DNA of 64,000 bases from Oceanibium sediminis. Lineage in GTDB: Bacteria > Pseudomonadota > Alphaproteobacteria > Rhodobacterales > Rhodobacteraceae. Below are positions 1 to 8,772 of the stretch, in pieces. The position numbers were made by a program, and so were the translations under genes. The notes under the pieces were generated by a model. It did no database searches and was not told the DNA's origin. It saw only the letters and a program-made list of their open reading frames with translations. The number at the start of each line of letters is the position of its first letter. Within the stretch, counting starts at the first letter, position 1. Location of the stretch: positions 434,001-498,000 of the forward strand of contig NZ_QGNX01000001.1 of the NCBI RefSeq assembly GCF_003265325.1, in the 5' to 3' direction.

Positions 1-81
1 CAAGGAAACATGGCTGTCCGCACGGGCAGCGCCAGCGGAAATGGCCAGCGCGGCGGCACAGGTTAACAACTTGTATTTCAT
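1..81 (-). CDS. Secreted protein, N-terminus only (probable sugar ABC transporter binding protein)
   Basis: Only the first 27 codons are in the window; the gene runs off the left edge. The start ATG (79-81) has a good GGGAGG ribosome site just upstream. The visible residues form a classic signal peptide: MKYK, a hydrophobic stretch rich in Ala and Leu, then an AARA-type cleavage site followed by DSH. It is divergent from a LacI regulator and a beta-glucosidase. In this setting a periplasmic sugar-binding protein of an ABC transporter is the usual occupant, but that assignment rests on context, not on visible domains. Confidence 0.55.
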   Translation of the reverse strand, partial: MKYKLLTCAAALAISAGAARADSHVSL

Positions 82-150
82 AACAAACCTCCCAAGGTTT
101 CACCCCGGCTATGGGGCTGGTTCTCATTCCGCGTCCTGTTGACGACGCTT

Positions 151-164
151 TCAAACCGCTTTGA
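151..164. promoter_or_regulatory. LacI-type operator 1
   Basis: TCAAACCGCTTTGA is a 14-bp near-perfect palindrome with a central CG, the hallmark of LacI-family operators. It lies between the divergent secreted-protein gene and the LacI regulator. A second copy of the same pattern, TCAAAnCGnTTTGA, occurs 124 bp downstream. Confidence 0.7.
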
Positions 165-274
165 TTACTTCGAAAAATGTAAGCAGTTTTTTGACCTGTC
201 AACTGATTTCGCCCCTGTTTCCAATCCCGGACCGGGTCTGGCGGCTTGATTCACAGGCGTTTCACGCAATACAT

Positions 275-288
275 TCAAATCGGTTTGA
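275..288. promoter_or_regulatory. LacI-type operator 2
   Basis: TCAAATCGGTTTGA matches the pattern of the site at 151-164 and ends 16 bp before the regulator's ATG. Two operators with identical half-sites flanking the divergent promoter region suggest autoregulation and control of the sugar genes on both sides, possibly with DNA looping. Confidence 0.7.
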
Positions 289-304
289 GAAAACGGAACG
301 CCGG

Positions 305-1381
305 ATGAACCTCAAGGAACTCGCCGCCAGCCTGGGCCTGTCGCCCACCACCGTCAGCCGCGCGCTGAACGGCTACCCGGAGGTCAGCGCCGCCACCGCC
401 GCCCGCGTCGTCGCCGCCGCGCGCGAACATGGCTACGTGCCCAACAGCGTCGCCAAGCGCCTCGCCACGGGCCGCGCCATGGCGATCGGCCACGTGGTGC
501 CGCAAAGCGAGCATGACATGATCAACCCGATCTTCGCCGACTTCATCGCCGGTGCGGGCGAAAGCTATTCCCAGGCCGGCTACAACATGCTGATCAGCGT
601 CGTCCCCGCCGAGGAGGAGGCCGCCAGCTATACCGCCCTGGCCACGGCACGCAGCGTCGACGGGGTGATCGTCCACGGCCCGGCGGCACAGGACCCCCGC
701 ATCGAATGGCTGGAGGATCTGGGCCTGCCCTTTATCGTGCACGGGCGCACGGCCGGACGGCAGCCCCACAGCTGGATGGACATCAACAACCGCCGCGCCT
801 TCCACAAGGCGACGGACCTGCTGATTGACCTCGGCCATCGCCGCATAGCGCTGCTGAACGGGCTGGAGCGGATGGACTTCGCCCACCGCCGCCGCATCGG
901 CTACGAGGACGCGCTTGGCGCGGCAGGGATCACCATCGACCCCGGCCTGATGTTCAGCGCCGACATGACCGAACCTTACGGCTTCCAGACGGCGATGCAG
1001 CTTCTGAAATCGCCCGAACCGCCCAGCGCGTTCCTCGCCTCCAGCCTGATAACGGCGCTGGGAATCAGCCGCGCGATTTCCGCCTGCGGGCTGAAACTGG
1101 GGCAGGACGTTTCGGTCGTGACCCATGACGATGCGCTGTGGTTCCTGCCCAATCAGGGCGAGGTGCCGATGTTCACCTCGACCAAATCCTCGGTCCGCGC
1201 AGCGGGCAAGCGCATCGCGCAGATGCTGATCGACCAGATCGAAGGGCGCGCAGAGCCGGGCGTTTCCGAGCTGTGGGAGGTGGAGATGATCCAAGGCCAG
1301 TCCACCGGCCCCGGCCCCTTTTCCCAGAACAAGGAGCACGGACTTGAGCAGCCTCACCTTCGCGCGCAGCGCTTTTCCTGA
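305..1381 (+). CDS. LacI-family sugar-responsive transcriptional regulator
   Basis: This protein is about 358 aa. It begins with a LacI helix-turn-helix (NLKELAASLGLSPTTVSRAL) and hinge helix (PNSVAKRLATGR), followed by a periplasmic-binding-protein-like sugar sensor domain to the C-terminus. The reading frame is open further upstream to 161, but the ATG at 305 places the HTH at residue 2, as usual in this family (compare AglR and CelR types). Two matching palindromes precede it. Its 3' end overlaps the beta-glucosidase start by 38 bp, so the two are co-transcribed. The inducer is inferred to be a glucoside. Confidence 0.9.
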   Translation: MNLKELAASLGLSPTTVSRALNGYPEVSAATAARVVAAAREHGYVPNSVAKRLATGRAMAIGHVVPQSEHDMINPIFADFIAGAGESYSQAGYNMLISVVPAEEEAASYTALATARSVDGVIVHGPAAQDPRIEWLEDLGLPFIVHGRTAGRQPHSWMDINNRRAFHKATDLLIDLGHRRIALLNGLERMDFAHRRRIGYEDALGAAGITIDPGLMFSADMTEPYGFQTAMQLLKSPEPPSAFLASSLITALGISRAISACGLKLGQDVSVVTHDDALWFLPNQGEVPMFTSTKSSVRAAGKRIAQMLIDQIEGRAEPGVSELWEVEMIQGQSTGPGPFSQNKEHGLEQPHLRAQRFS

Positions 1382-2678
1382 CGGCTTCACATTCGGGGCC
1401 GCCACATCCGCCTACCAGATCGAGGGGCACGCCCATGGCGGCGCGGGGCCGACCCACTGGGACAGTTTCGCCGCCACCCCCGGCAACGTGGTTAGGGCCG
1501 AGGATGGCGCACGCGCCTGCGACCACTACCACCGCTGGGAGTCGGACCTCGACCTGATCCGCGATGCGGGCTTTGATTCCTACCGCTTCTCCACCTCCTG
1601 GGCGCGGGTCCTGCCCGAGGGGCGCGGCGCGCCCAACCCCGAGGGGCTCGACTTCTACGACCGGCTGGTGGACGGGATGCTGGAGCGGGGCATCAAGCCC
1701 TTCGCCACGCTCTATCATTGGGAACTGCCCCAGCCGCTGGCGGACCTTGGCGGCTGGCGCAACCGCGATATCGCCGACTGGTTCGCCGATTTCACCACGC
1801 TCATCATGGGCCGCATCGGGGATCGCGTCCACGCCGCCGCACCGATCAACGAGCCGTGGTGCGTTGGCTGGCTCAGCCACTTCATGGGCCTGCACGCGCC
1901 GGGCCTGCGCGACATCCGCGCCACCGCCCGCGCCATGCACCACGTGCTGCTGGCCCATGGGCGTTCGATACAGGCGATGCGCGCGCTGGGGATGGACAAC
2001 CTCGGCGCGGTGATGAACTTCGAGTACCCTTTCCCCGCCGATGACAGCCCCGAAGCGGCGCAGGCCGCGCGCACCTATGACGGCTATTACAACCGCTGGT
2101 TCCTGTCCGGCGTTCTGAAGAAGGGCTACCCGGCGGACGTGCTGGCGGGACTCGGGCCGCATATGCCCACCGGCTGGCAGGACGACTTCGACACCATCGC
2201 CACGCCGGTCGACTGGCTGGGGGTCAATTACTACACCTGCAAACGCATCGCGCCCCGCCCCGACCAGCCCTGGCCTCATTTGGAGGAGGTGCCCGGCCCC
2301 CTGCCCAAGACCGCCATGGACTGGGAAATCTACCCCGACGGGCTGCACCACTTCCTGACCTGGATTCACCGCGAGTTCGACAGCGGCCTGCCGATCTACG
2401 TAACGGAAAACGGCATGGCGTCCTACGACGAGCTACAGGACGGCGCCGTGCCCGACCCCGCGCGCATCGACTACCTGAACAGTCATCTCGGCGCTGTGCA
2501 GCGCGCGATAGCCGACGGGGTGCCGGTCGCGGGCTATTTCATCTGGTCGCTGATGGACAACTACGAATGGGCGCTCGGCTATGAAAAGCGCTTCGGCCTT
2601 GTCCACGTTGATTTCGACACGCTGGAACGCACGCCGAAAGCCTCCTGGCACGCGCTGGCGAAGGCGCTGAGGGCCTAG
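1344..2678 (+). CDS. GH1 beta-glucosidase
   Basis: This 444-aa glycoside hydrolase family 1 enzyme hydrolyses beta-glucosides such as cellobiose. The catalytic acid/base is Glu170 in INEPW and the nucleophile is Glu355 in YVTENG; the length is normal for bacterial GH1. The start is a TTG at 1344 with an AAGGAG ribosome site at 1331-1336, inside the end of the LacI gene. No signal peptide is seen, so it should act in the cytoplasm on imported sugar. The 3' end overlaps the convergent MATE gene by 4 bp. Exact substrate preference cannot be read from sequence. Confidence 0.93.
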   Translation: MSSLTFARSAFPDGFTFGAATSAYQIEGHAHGGAGPTHWDSFAATPGNVVRAEDGARACDHYHRWESDLDLIRDAGFDSYRFSTSWARVLPEGRGAPNPEGLDFYDRLVDGMLERGIKPFATLYHWELPQPLADLGGWRNRDIADWFADFTTLIMGRIGDRVHAAAPINEPWCVGWLSHFMGLHAPGLRDIRATARAMHHVLLAHGRSIQAMRALGMDNLGAVMNFEYPFPADDSPEAAQAARTYDGYYNRWFLSGVLKKGYPADVLAGLGPHMPTGWQDDFDTIATPVDWLGVNYYTCKRIAPRPDQPWPHLEEVPGPLPKTAMDWEIYPDGLHHFLTWIHREFDSGLPIYVTENGMASYDELQDGAVPDPARIDYLNSHLGAVQRAIADGVPVAGYFIWSLMDNYEWALGYEKRFGLVHVDFDTLERTPKASWHALAKALRA

Positions 2679-4054
2679 ACCAGCCCCAGCTCCGCCCGGC
2701 GCATGAAGCGCAGCGTCAGCATCACGGCGGCATAGGCCAGCCCGATCGCCATCCCCGCCCAGACGCCCGCGCCGCCCCAGCCAAGGGGGAAGCCCAGCAC
2801 ATAGGCCACCGGCAGGCCGATCACCCAGTAGCTGGTGATCGCGATCACCATCGGGCGGCGGGTGTCCTTGATGCCCCTCAGCAACCCGGCCGAGATAACT
2901 TGGGCGATATCCACAAGCTGGAAGATCGCCGCCACCGCCAGCAGGCTGACGCCCATGGCCAGGATCGCCTCCACCTCCGGCGCGTCGCGGTCGAGGAACA
3001 GTGACACCAGCGGCCCCGGCACCGTCAGCAGCACCAGCGCCGCGAACAGGGCGAAGGCAAGGCCCATGATCAGCACCGTCTTCGCCGCCCGGTCCAGCCC
3101 CACCGGATCGCGCCGCCCATAAGCGTTGCCGACCCGGATCGTGCCCGCGCTCATGATCCCCAGCGGCACCATGAAAAAGACCGAGGTGATCTGCAACGCG
3201 ATCCCATGCGCGGCCAGCGGAACCGTGCCCAGCCAGCCCATCATGGTGGTCGAGCCCGCGAACAGCCCGAACTCAGCCAGCAGCGTCGCCGCGACAGGCA
3301 AGCCCAGCACGAACACCTCGCGCAATGCGCCCCAATCGGGGCGATAGAAGCGCACGAACAGGTTGTACTTGCGCAGATCCTGCTGCCAGAGGGCATAGAC
3401 CACCAACATCCCGGTCATCACGATATTGGTGATCAGCGTCGCCGTTGCCGCGCCGCGAATCCCCATCTGGGGCGCACCGAAGTTGCCGAAGATCAGCGCC
3501 CAGTTCAGCCCGAGGTTCAGGATCGCCCCGGCGATGGCGATCCACAGCACGATGCCCGGCCGCTCCAGCGCGGACAGATGCGCGCGCAGCACCAGCACCG
3601 CGGCTGCCGGGAACAGCGCCCACATGGCGATGCCAAGGTAGTCGTCCGCAAGGGCCGCCAATTCGGGCTCCTGCCCGAAGGCCAGCAGGATCGCCTCGGT
3701 CTGCCAGTAGAGCGGCAACAGCAGCGCCATCACGATGGTGACGGCCCAAAGGCCCATGCGCGTGGCCCGGCGCACGCCGCGGATGTCGCCCTCGCCCTCG
3801 GCGCTGGCGACCATGGGCATGACCACCTGGCTGAAGCCCACCGCTATGATGAACCCCATGAACCAGAAGGTGGACCCGAGCACCCCCGCCGCCAGCGGTT
3901 CCGCCCCCAGCCAGCCCAGCATGATCGTGTCGCCAAGCTGCAAGGATTGCTGCGCCAGGAAGGCGCCGACAAGCGGCATCGCAAGCCGCATGGTCGCACG
4001 GAAGTGGCCGCTCCAGGGCAGCAGCGGCTTGGGAGTCATCGTAATTTCGGTCAT
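2675..4054 (-). CDS. MATE-family multidrug/sodium antiporter
   Basis: A roughly 459-aa inner-membrane protein with about twelve hydrophobic segments in two related halves, matching the MATE (NorM/DinF) efflux family in length and pattern (LPWSGHFRATMRLAMPLVG near the N-terminus, RVGNAYGRRD mid-protein). The frame is open to 4093, but the ATG at 4054 gives the usual short cytosolic N-terminus; an ATG at 4039 is also possible. It lies between the sugar genes and the photosynthesis cluster, with its own upstream spacer and the cycA terminator behind it. Substrate is unknown. Confidence 0.85.
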   Translation of the reverse strand: MTEITMTPKPLLPWSGHFRATMRLAMPLVGAFLAQQSLQLGDTIMLGWLGAEPLAAGVLGSTFWFMGFIIAVGFSQVVMPMVASAEGEGDIRGVRRATRMGLWAVTIVMALLLPLYWQTEAILLAFGQEPELAALADDYLGIAMWALFPAAAVLVLRAHLSALERPGIVLWIAIAGAILNLGLNWALIFGNFGAPQMGIRGAATATLITNIVMTGMLVVYALWQQDLRKYNLFVRFYRPDWGALREVFVLGLPVAATLLAEFGLFAGSTTMMGWLGTVPLAAHGIALQITSVFFMVPLGIMSAGTIRVGNAYGRRDPVGLDRAAKTVLIMGLAFALFAALVLLTVPGPLVSLFLDRDAPEVEAILAMGVSLLAVAAIFQLVDIAQVISAGLLRGIKDTRRPMVIAITSYWVIGLPVAYVLGFPLGWGGAGVWAGMAIGLAYAAVMLTLRFMRRAELGLV

Positions 4055-4111
4055 TGCATCGCAACGATTACGCCGCGCGCCCGAACAAGGCAATCAAAAC
4101 AACCAGGAACG

Positions 4112-4146
4112 AAACCCCCGCGGCGCGGCGCGCAGCGGGGGGCTTT
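4112..4146 (-). terminator. Terminator after cycA
   Basis: CCCCCGC (4115-4121) pairs with GCGGGGG (4135-4141) around a GC-rich loop. On the minus strand the stem is followed by TTTCGTT. It sits 24 bp past the cycA stop and before the MATE gene, so it marks the 3' end of the long bchF-to-cycA superoperon. Confidence 0.6.
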
Positions 4147-4169
4147 GAAATCCGGTCTTTCGGCTGGTC

Positions 4170-4604
4170 TTAGTTCGTCACCTCGGGGCCCATGCTGACG
4201 ATATAGGCCCAGACATCCTCGCCGCCCTTGCGCAGGCGGAAGCTCATCTTCGAGCGCGCGCCCTTGTCGTCCAGGTAGGTCTGCAGGAAACTGCGCGGAT
4301 CCTCGACGTAGGCGAGGAAATCCTCTTCGTTCCACTCAAGCCCCGCCTGGCCGGCGGCCACGATGCTGTCGCCGTAGTCGAACCCTTCGACCGTACCGGC
4401 CTGCCGGCCGAACAGGCCGTACAGGTTCGGACCCGTCTTGCCGCGACCCGCCAGGACCTCGTCGCCATTGGCGATGACGTGACAGGATGCGCACTGCCGG
4501 AAGATCGACTCCCCCGCCGCCGCGTCACCCGAGGCATGGCCGTCCGCAAGAGCGGCAGTACCGGACAGCGCCAGCCCGCCGAGAATCGTCAGTGCATATT
4601 TCAT
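4170..4604 (-). CDS. cycA: Cytochrome c2
   Basis: A 144-aa precursor of periplasmic class I cytochrome c. A signal peptide of about 20 residues ends at AALA. The haem-binding motif is CASCH and the sixth-ligand Met lies in SKMSFRL. The FLQTYLDDKGARSKM region with its insertion is typical of Rhodobacter-type cytochrome c2, which shuttles electrons from cytochrome bc1 to the photo-oxidised reaction centre. The ATG at 4604 has a GGGAGG site; an upstream in-frame ATG would spoil the signal peptide. It follows hemA by 90 bp, the standard hemA-cycA order in this group. No pufC is present, so CycA is probably the direct donor. Confidence 0.93.
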   Translation of the reverse strand: MKYALTILGGLALSGTAALADGHASGDAAAGESIFRQCASCHVIANGDEVLAGRGKTGPNLYGLFGRQAGTVEGFDYGDSIVAAGQAGLEWNEEDFLAYVEDPRSFLQTYLDDKGARSKMSFRLRKGGEDVWAYIVSMGPEVTN

Positions 4605-4694
4605 TCGTAACCTCCCAGTTCCATTATTCTTTGACATAAGCCGCGCGCACACGGCGTCAAAAATTAATATTCGGTCACGATGCGCCCTGACGGA

Positions 4695-5909
4695 TCAGGC
4701 CACCGCGCGGTTCAGCGCGCATTGCGCCCAGAGCGTGTGCAGCGCCTCGACCAGCGCGTCGATATCGGCGTCCGTATGGCCCGGTCCGGGGGTGAAGCGC
4801 AGCCGCTCGGTGCCCTTCGGGACCGTGGGGTAGTTAATCGGCTGCACGTAGATGCCGAACTGGTCCAGCAACGTGTCCGAGATCATCTTGCACTTCACCG
4901 GGTCCTTCACCATCACCGGCACGATATGGCTGGGGTTGGGCAGATGCGGGATGCCGATGGCGTCCAGCTTCGCACGCAGCTTGGTCACCTGCTGCTTCTG
5001 GCGGGCCCGCTCCATCCGCGACACCTTGAGGTGCTTGATCGAGGCAAGCGCCCCTGCCGCCACCGCCGGCGGCAATGCGGTGGTGAAGATGAACCCGGAC
5101 GAGAACGAGCGGATGAAATCCACCAGGGCGGCAGAGCCGGTGATATAGCCGCCCATCACGCCGAAGGCCTTGCCCAGCGTCCCCTCGATCAGGGTGATGC
5201 GGTCCATCAGCCCCTCGCGCTCGGCCACGCCGCCACCGCGCGGGCCGTACATGCCAACGGCGTGCACTTCGTCGAGGTAAGTCATGGCGCCGAACTCGTC
5301 GGCCACGTCGCAGATTTCCTTGATCGGCGCGATGTCGCCATCCATGGAATAGACGCTCTCGAAGGCGATGATCTTGGTGGCGTCGGGATCGCAGGCCTCC
5401 AGCTGGCGGCGCAGGTCCTCGACGTCGTTGTGCTTCCAGATCTTGCGCGCGCACTTCGCGTGGCGGATGCCCTCGATCATGCTGGCGTGGTTCAGCGCAT
5501 CCGACAGGATCACCGCGTTCGGCAACCGGCTGCCCAGCGTCGACAGCGACGCCCAGTTCGACACGTAGCCCGAGGTGAACAGCAGCGCGTCCTCCTTGCC
5601 ATGCAGGTCGGAGAGCTCACGCTCCAGCATCACGTGGTGATGGTTGGTGCCCGAAATGTTGCGCGTGCCCCCGGCCCCGGCCCCGGATTTCTCCAGCGCG
5701 TCGTGCATCGCCTGCAGCACGGCAGGGTGCTGGCCCATGCACAGGTAGTCGTTCGAACACCAGACTGTCACGTCCCGCTCAGCCCCACCCGCGTGATTCG
5801 CCGCTTTCGGAAAAGCCCCGCGATAGCGTTCCAGGTCCGCGAACACACGGTAGTTCCCCTCAGCCCGCAATGCGTCGAGCTGTTCATTGAAAAGCGCATC
5901 GAAATCCAT
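4695..5909 (-). CDS. hemA: 5-aminolevulinate synthase
   Basis: A 404-aa PLP enzyme that condenses glycine and succinyl-CoA to 5-aminolevulinate, the first step of the Shemin pathway. Seen are [13 protein letters not shown] near the N-terminus, the [13 protein letters not shown] substrate loop, [19 protein letters not shown] and the PLP-lysine region [11 protein letters not shown]. The start MDFDALFN (5909) is the conserved N-terminus; the frame is open to 6002 but runs into puhE. Only 1 bp separates it from the puhE stop, so translation is coupled. Its place in the bch/puh operon ties haem-precursor supply to phototrophy. Confidence 0.96.
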   Translation of the reverse strand: MDFDALFNEQLDALRAEGNYRVFADLERYRGAFPKAANHAGGAERDVTVWCSNDYLCMGQHPAVLQAMHDALEKSGAGAGGTRNISGTNHHHVMLERELSDLHGKEDALLFTSGYVSNWASLSTLGSRLPNAVILSDALNHASMIEGIRHAKCARKIWKHNDVEDLRRQLEACDPDATKIIAFESVYSMDGDIAPIKEICDVADEFGAMTYLDEVHAVGMYGPRGGGVAEREGLMDRITLIEGTLGKAFGVMGGYITGSAALVDFIRSFSSGFIFTTALPPAVAAGALASIKHLKVSRMERARQKQQVTKLRAKLDAIGIPHLPNPSHIVPVMVKDPVKCKMISDTLLDQFGIYVQPINYPTVPKGTERLRFTPGPGHTDADIDALVEALHTLWAQCALNRAVA

Positions 5910-5910
5910 C

Positions 5911-6729
5911 TCAGGATCCTCCAGTCCGGGCCGTCTCGGCGGTCTTATTGGCATATTTATCCGTTTCAGACGAGGGCAAGAGCCAGCGCCACAAAGCCGC
6001 ATCCGGCAGCGGCAATACCATAACCCAATGTTCGAACAACGCCAGAGCGGTCAGGGCGGCCAGCAGGACGAACCCGATTTCCGTCCCCGAGCCCGCCGGC
6101 ATGGCGATCGCGCGCTCGATCCAGCAGGCCAGCGCCAGCGTCAGCATGGTGACCGCGACGGGGAAGAACCCGTTCATCGGCGCGCGCCGGAAATGCGTGG
6201 TCAGGTGACGCACCGGGCCGGGCAGGAACTCCGTGTTGATGTTGGGCACGCCGAAATACAGGTTCAGCTTGGCAAAGATCCGCGCGAAGAACAGCACCAG
6301 GAAGGTCCACAGCGCGATCTGGTTCGCCGCGCCCAGCGACAGCAACCCGATCAGGATCGCGCTCATCACCAGCGCCATCTCGGAATAGGCGATCGCCCCC
6401 CAGGCGCGCACGAACCGCTCCCAGGCGGAGGTGTCGGCGGGCGTCGGATGCGCATTCGGCCCGGTGATGATCCCGGCCAGGAAGGCCATCTCGAACCACC
6501 CCCAGACCAGCAGCGCCGAGGTGAACCCCATGAAGGCCCCCCGCGCCCCGGTATCGCCGAGCGAGCCGACGATCCCCGCGCAACCGAGGAACAGCACCGG
6601 GATCGCCAGCACCACGGCATTGACGTAGCCCGCGCGCCCCTCGCGCTCGGCGCGGCTGACGACGAACAGGATCGCCCCGGTGGAAAACCACCAGAAGAAC
6701 ACCGCGTAAAGCGCCGCCGCCCAGGTCAT
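5911..6729 (-). CDS. puhE: Photosynthetic complex assembly protein PuhE
   Basis: A 272-aa integral membrane protein with about seven to eight hydrophobic segments and a Trp-rich N-terminus (FFWWFSTGA). Segments such as [12 protein letters not shown] and [12 protein letters not shown] match the PuhE family, found only in phototrophic proteobacteria. R. capsulatus work implicates PuhE in reaction-centre and bacteriochlorophyll assembly; the mechanism is unresolved. It lies between acsF and hemA in the conserved order. A 97-bp gap upstream carries one copy of the interspersed repeat. Confidence 0.92.
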   Translation of the reverse strand: MTWAAALYAVFFWWFSTGAILFVVSRAEREGRAGYVNAVVLAIPVLFLGCAGIVGSLGDTGARGAFMGFTSALLVWGWFEMAFLAGIITGPNAHPTPADTSAWERFVRAWGAIAYSEMALVMSAILIGLLSLGAANQIALWTFLVLFFARIFAKLNLYFGVPNINTEFLPGPVRHLTTHFRRAPMNGFFPVAVTMLTLALACWIERAIAMPAGSGTEIGFVLLAALTALALFEHWVMVLPLPDAALWRWLLPSSETDKYANKTAETARTGGS

Positions 6730-6732
6730 CGC

Positions 6733-6781
6733 GGGCCGCCCCCCCTTCCAAAGTCTTCAAATATCCCCGCCGGAGGCATCG
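6733..6781. repeat. Interspersed intergenic repeat, copy 1 (acsF-puhE)
   Basis: The core TCAAATATCCCCGCCGGAGG, flanked by CTTCCAAAGTC, recurs in inverse orientation at 42511-42558 with about 90 percent identity over 48 bp. Shorter relatives occur at 13285, 29764 and 29846. It occupies the untranslated spacer between acsF and puhE inside the operon, so it is not simply an end-of-operon terminator. Confidence 0.75.
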
Positions 6782-6826
6782 ACGCCCACAACAGGCGCCG
6801 CCCCCTGGAATATGAAGACAAGCGGC

Positions 6827-7951
6827 TCAATACGCCGGCTCCAGCCTGGTGGTCAGCGGCACGTCGTGGCGCACCGCCGGAATGCTGTAGAGGCTCAGGA
6901 ACGCCGCCGCCGCCCGCGCACTCGCGCCGATCCGCGCCGCGCGGGCCCCGAGGCCGCCGCGTTTCTTCGCCGCCGCCAGATCCGCGTTCGCCTTTTGCAG
7001 CCGCTTCAGCCCCGGCATCCAGCGCGGGTGATCGATGTCCAGCGTCAGCGGGAACACCTGTTTCGAGATTTCCGAGGTCTTGCGGAACACCTCCTGCCCG
7101 TACCAGTCCGGGTCCACGCCCAGCGCCTTGTGGAACTCCGGGCGCTGGTGGTCGCGCACGTACATCGTGGAATAGACCGCTGTAAGGAAGAACTTGATCC
7201 ACAGCTTGTTGCGCCCCGCCGTCAGCTTGGGGTCGGTCTTCATCAGCAGGGCGAACGCCTCGCCGTGGCTGAACTCGTCGTTGCACCATTCGCGGAACCA
7301 CTTGAAGATCGGGTGAAAGCGGTGCTCGGGGTGCGCCTCCAGGTGGCGATAGATGGTGATGTAGCGCGCATAGCCGATCTTTTCCGACAGGTAGGTGGCG
7401 TAATAGATGAACTTCGGGCGGAAGTAGGTGTACTTCTTCTTCTGCGTCAGAAAGCCCAGGTTCACGGCGATCCCCGCCTCGCGCAGGGCGTCGTTGATGA
7501 ACCCGGCGTGGCGCGCCTCGTCCCGCGCCATCAGCTGGAACAGCGTCGTGATATCCTCGTTGTTGCCGCGGCGCTTCATTTCCTTGTAGAGCACGCAGCC
7601 CGAAAATTCCGCCGTGCAGCTGGAAATCAGGAAGTCGATGAACTCCGCCTTCAGCTTCGGTTCCATCCCCTCCCAGTCGATGTGGTCCCAGTCCTCGTTC
7701 TTCTTGAAATGGCCCTTGTTGGGGTCCGCCTTCATCTGCGCGATCAGCTTGTCCCAGTCCTCGCGCACGGGGGTGACGTCGATGGCGTCCATCTCGTCGA
7801 AGTCGGTGGTGTAGAAACGCGGTGTCAGCAGGGTGTTCTGCATCGCCACTTCGGTCGCGCTTTCGCTGTCGATGACGCGGTTGTTATTCGGGGCGGCCAG
7901 CGCCTCTTCCACGGTGCTGGCGTCGGCGGAATGTTTTGCCTGGACGTTCAT
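6827..7951 (-). CDS. acsF: Oxygen-dependent Mg-protoporphyrin monomethyl ester cyclase, catalytic subunit
   Basis: A 374-aa di-iron enzyme that forms ring E of (bacterio)chlorophyll, converting Mg-protoporphyrin IX monomethyl ester to divinyl-protochlorophyllide with O2. The di-iron motifs are visible as ARDEARHAGF and DEFSHGEAF, with an upstream glutamate in SSCTAEFSGC. The start MNVQAKHS (7951) overlaps the bciE stop as ATGA, indicating translational coupling. No anaerobic cyclase bchE is in the window, consistent with pigment synthesis under oxic or microoxic conditions. Confidence 0.96.
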   Translation of the reverse strand: MNVQAKHSADASTVEEALAAPNNNRVIDSESATEVAMQNTLLTPRFYTTDFDEMDAIDVTPVREDWDKLIAQMKADPNKGHFKKNEDWDHIDWEGMEPKLKAEFIDFLISSCTAEFSGCVLYKEMKRRGNNEDITTLFQLMARDEARHAGFINDALREAGIAVNLGFLTQKKKYTYFRPKFIYYATYLSEKIGYARYITIYRHLEAHPEHRFHPIFKWFREWCNDEFSHGEAFALLMKTDPKLTAGRNKLWIKFFLTAVYSTMYVRDHQRPEFHKALGVDPDWYGQEVFRKTSEISKQVFPLTLDIDHPRWMPGLKRLQKANADLAAAKKRGGLGARAARIGASARAAAAFLSLYSIPAVRHDVPLTTRLEPAY

Positions 7952-8244
7952 GACAGCACCTCTTCGGAGAAGGAGAATTCGCACAGCTCCATGAACTCCA
8001 GGTCGCCGGTCAGCCGGGTCCAGGCCCGTTCGACCGCGCTGGCGCGGGTGATGGTGGCGGTGCGATCCTCCGTCACCACCTCGCCATAGGGGGCCATGAC
8101 CGGCGCGCCGTGGACCAGCACCTCGTCACCGGGGTGGATCACCGCGCCGTTGTTGAGGCGCAGGTGCGCGTGCAGGCTTTCGAACTTGTGCGAGACCTCG
8201 ACCGTGCAGGGGGCCTCCTCCGTTTCGCGGGTGAACAATCCCAT
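7948..8244 (-). CDS. bciE: Cyclase accessory subunit BciE
   Basis: A 98-aa soluble protein immediately upstream of acsF and overlapping it by 4 bp. Size, position and content (GDEVLVHGAPV, ELCEFSFSEEVLS) match BciE, shown in Rhodobacter sphaeroides to be required for AcsF activity in alphaproteobacteria. Older annotations call it a conserved hypothetical. It starts with MGLFTRETE at 8244 with an AGGAGAGAGAG-type ribosome site. The name rests on gene order plus remembered family features, not an alignment. Confidence 0.85.
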   Translation of the reverse strand: MGLFTRETEEAPCTVEVSHKFESLHAHLRLNNGAVIHPGDEVLVHGAPVMAPYGEVVTEDRTATITRASAVERAWTRLTGDLEFMELCEFSFSEEVLS

Positions 8245-8274
8245 TTCTCTCTCTCCTGTTCCTGTCCCCCGCGC

Positions 8275-8763
8275 TCAGTCGGCCAGTATGGCCGTCCAGG
8301 CGCGGGTGTTGTCCTGACCGAATCCGTTCAGGTGGATCTTCCAGCCCGTGGCGTCATCCCTCAGGCCAATGCGGCCGTCGGCAAAGCGGATGAGCGTCAC
8401 GGGGTCTTCGGAGTCGATGCCGTGCATCTTGCGTTCATAGGCCAGCGCACTGTGCACGACGGCGATGAAGCCGGCCTTGTCGCGGGCGCTGGAGCCCAGC
8501 AGCCCGCCGTTCATGTCGGTAACGAGGATGGCCCCGTCGCCGTCTTTTTGAATATTGATCTGCATGGTTTTCGCCACCGGCGCGGTGTGAACGGCCGCCT
8601 CGTGCGGGCGGTCGCTGAGCACCGCGAAGGCGACCAGCGCGGTCACCGCGATGACAAGTCCGGCCATGGCGCGCAGCAGGATCTTGGGGATCATCTGCTC
8701 GTGATCCGAAACCCGGATGCGCGGGGCGGGGCGGCTGTGGGCGGGGCGGGCGACGTTTTCCAT
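8275..8763 (-). CDS. puhC: Photosynthetic complex assembly protein PuhC
   Basis: A 162-aa protein with one membrane anchor around residues 25-50 (IPKILLRAMAGLVIAVTAL) and a periplasmic domain containing DGRIGLRD and GWKIHLNGFGQDNTRAWTAIL, as in PuhC. In R. capsulatus PuhC is needed for normal LH1 and reaction-centre levels. It begins 9 bp after puhB and ends 30 bp before bciE, in the conserved puhABC order. Confidence 0.92.
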   Translation of the reverse strand: MENVARPAHSRPAPRIRVSDHEQMIPKILLRAMAGLVIAVTALVAFAVLSDRPHEAAVHTAPVAKTMQINIQKDGDGAILVTDMNGGLLGSSARDKAGFIAVVHSALAYERKMHGIDSEDPVTLIRFADGRIGLRDDATGWKIHLNGFGQDNTRAWTAILAD

Positions 8764-8772
8764 GCCTGCCCC

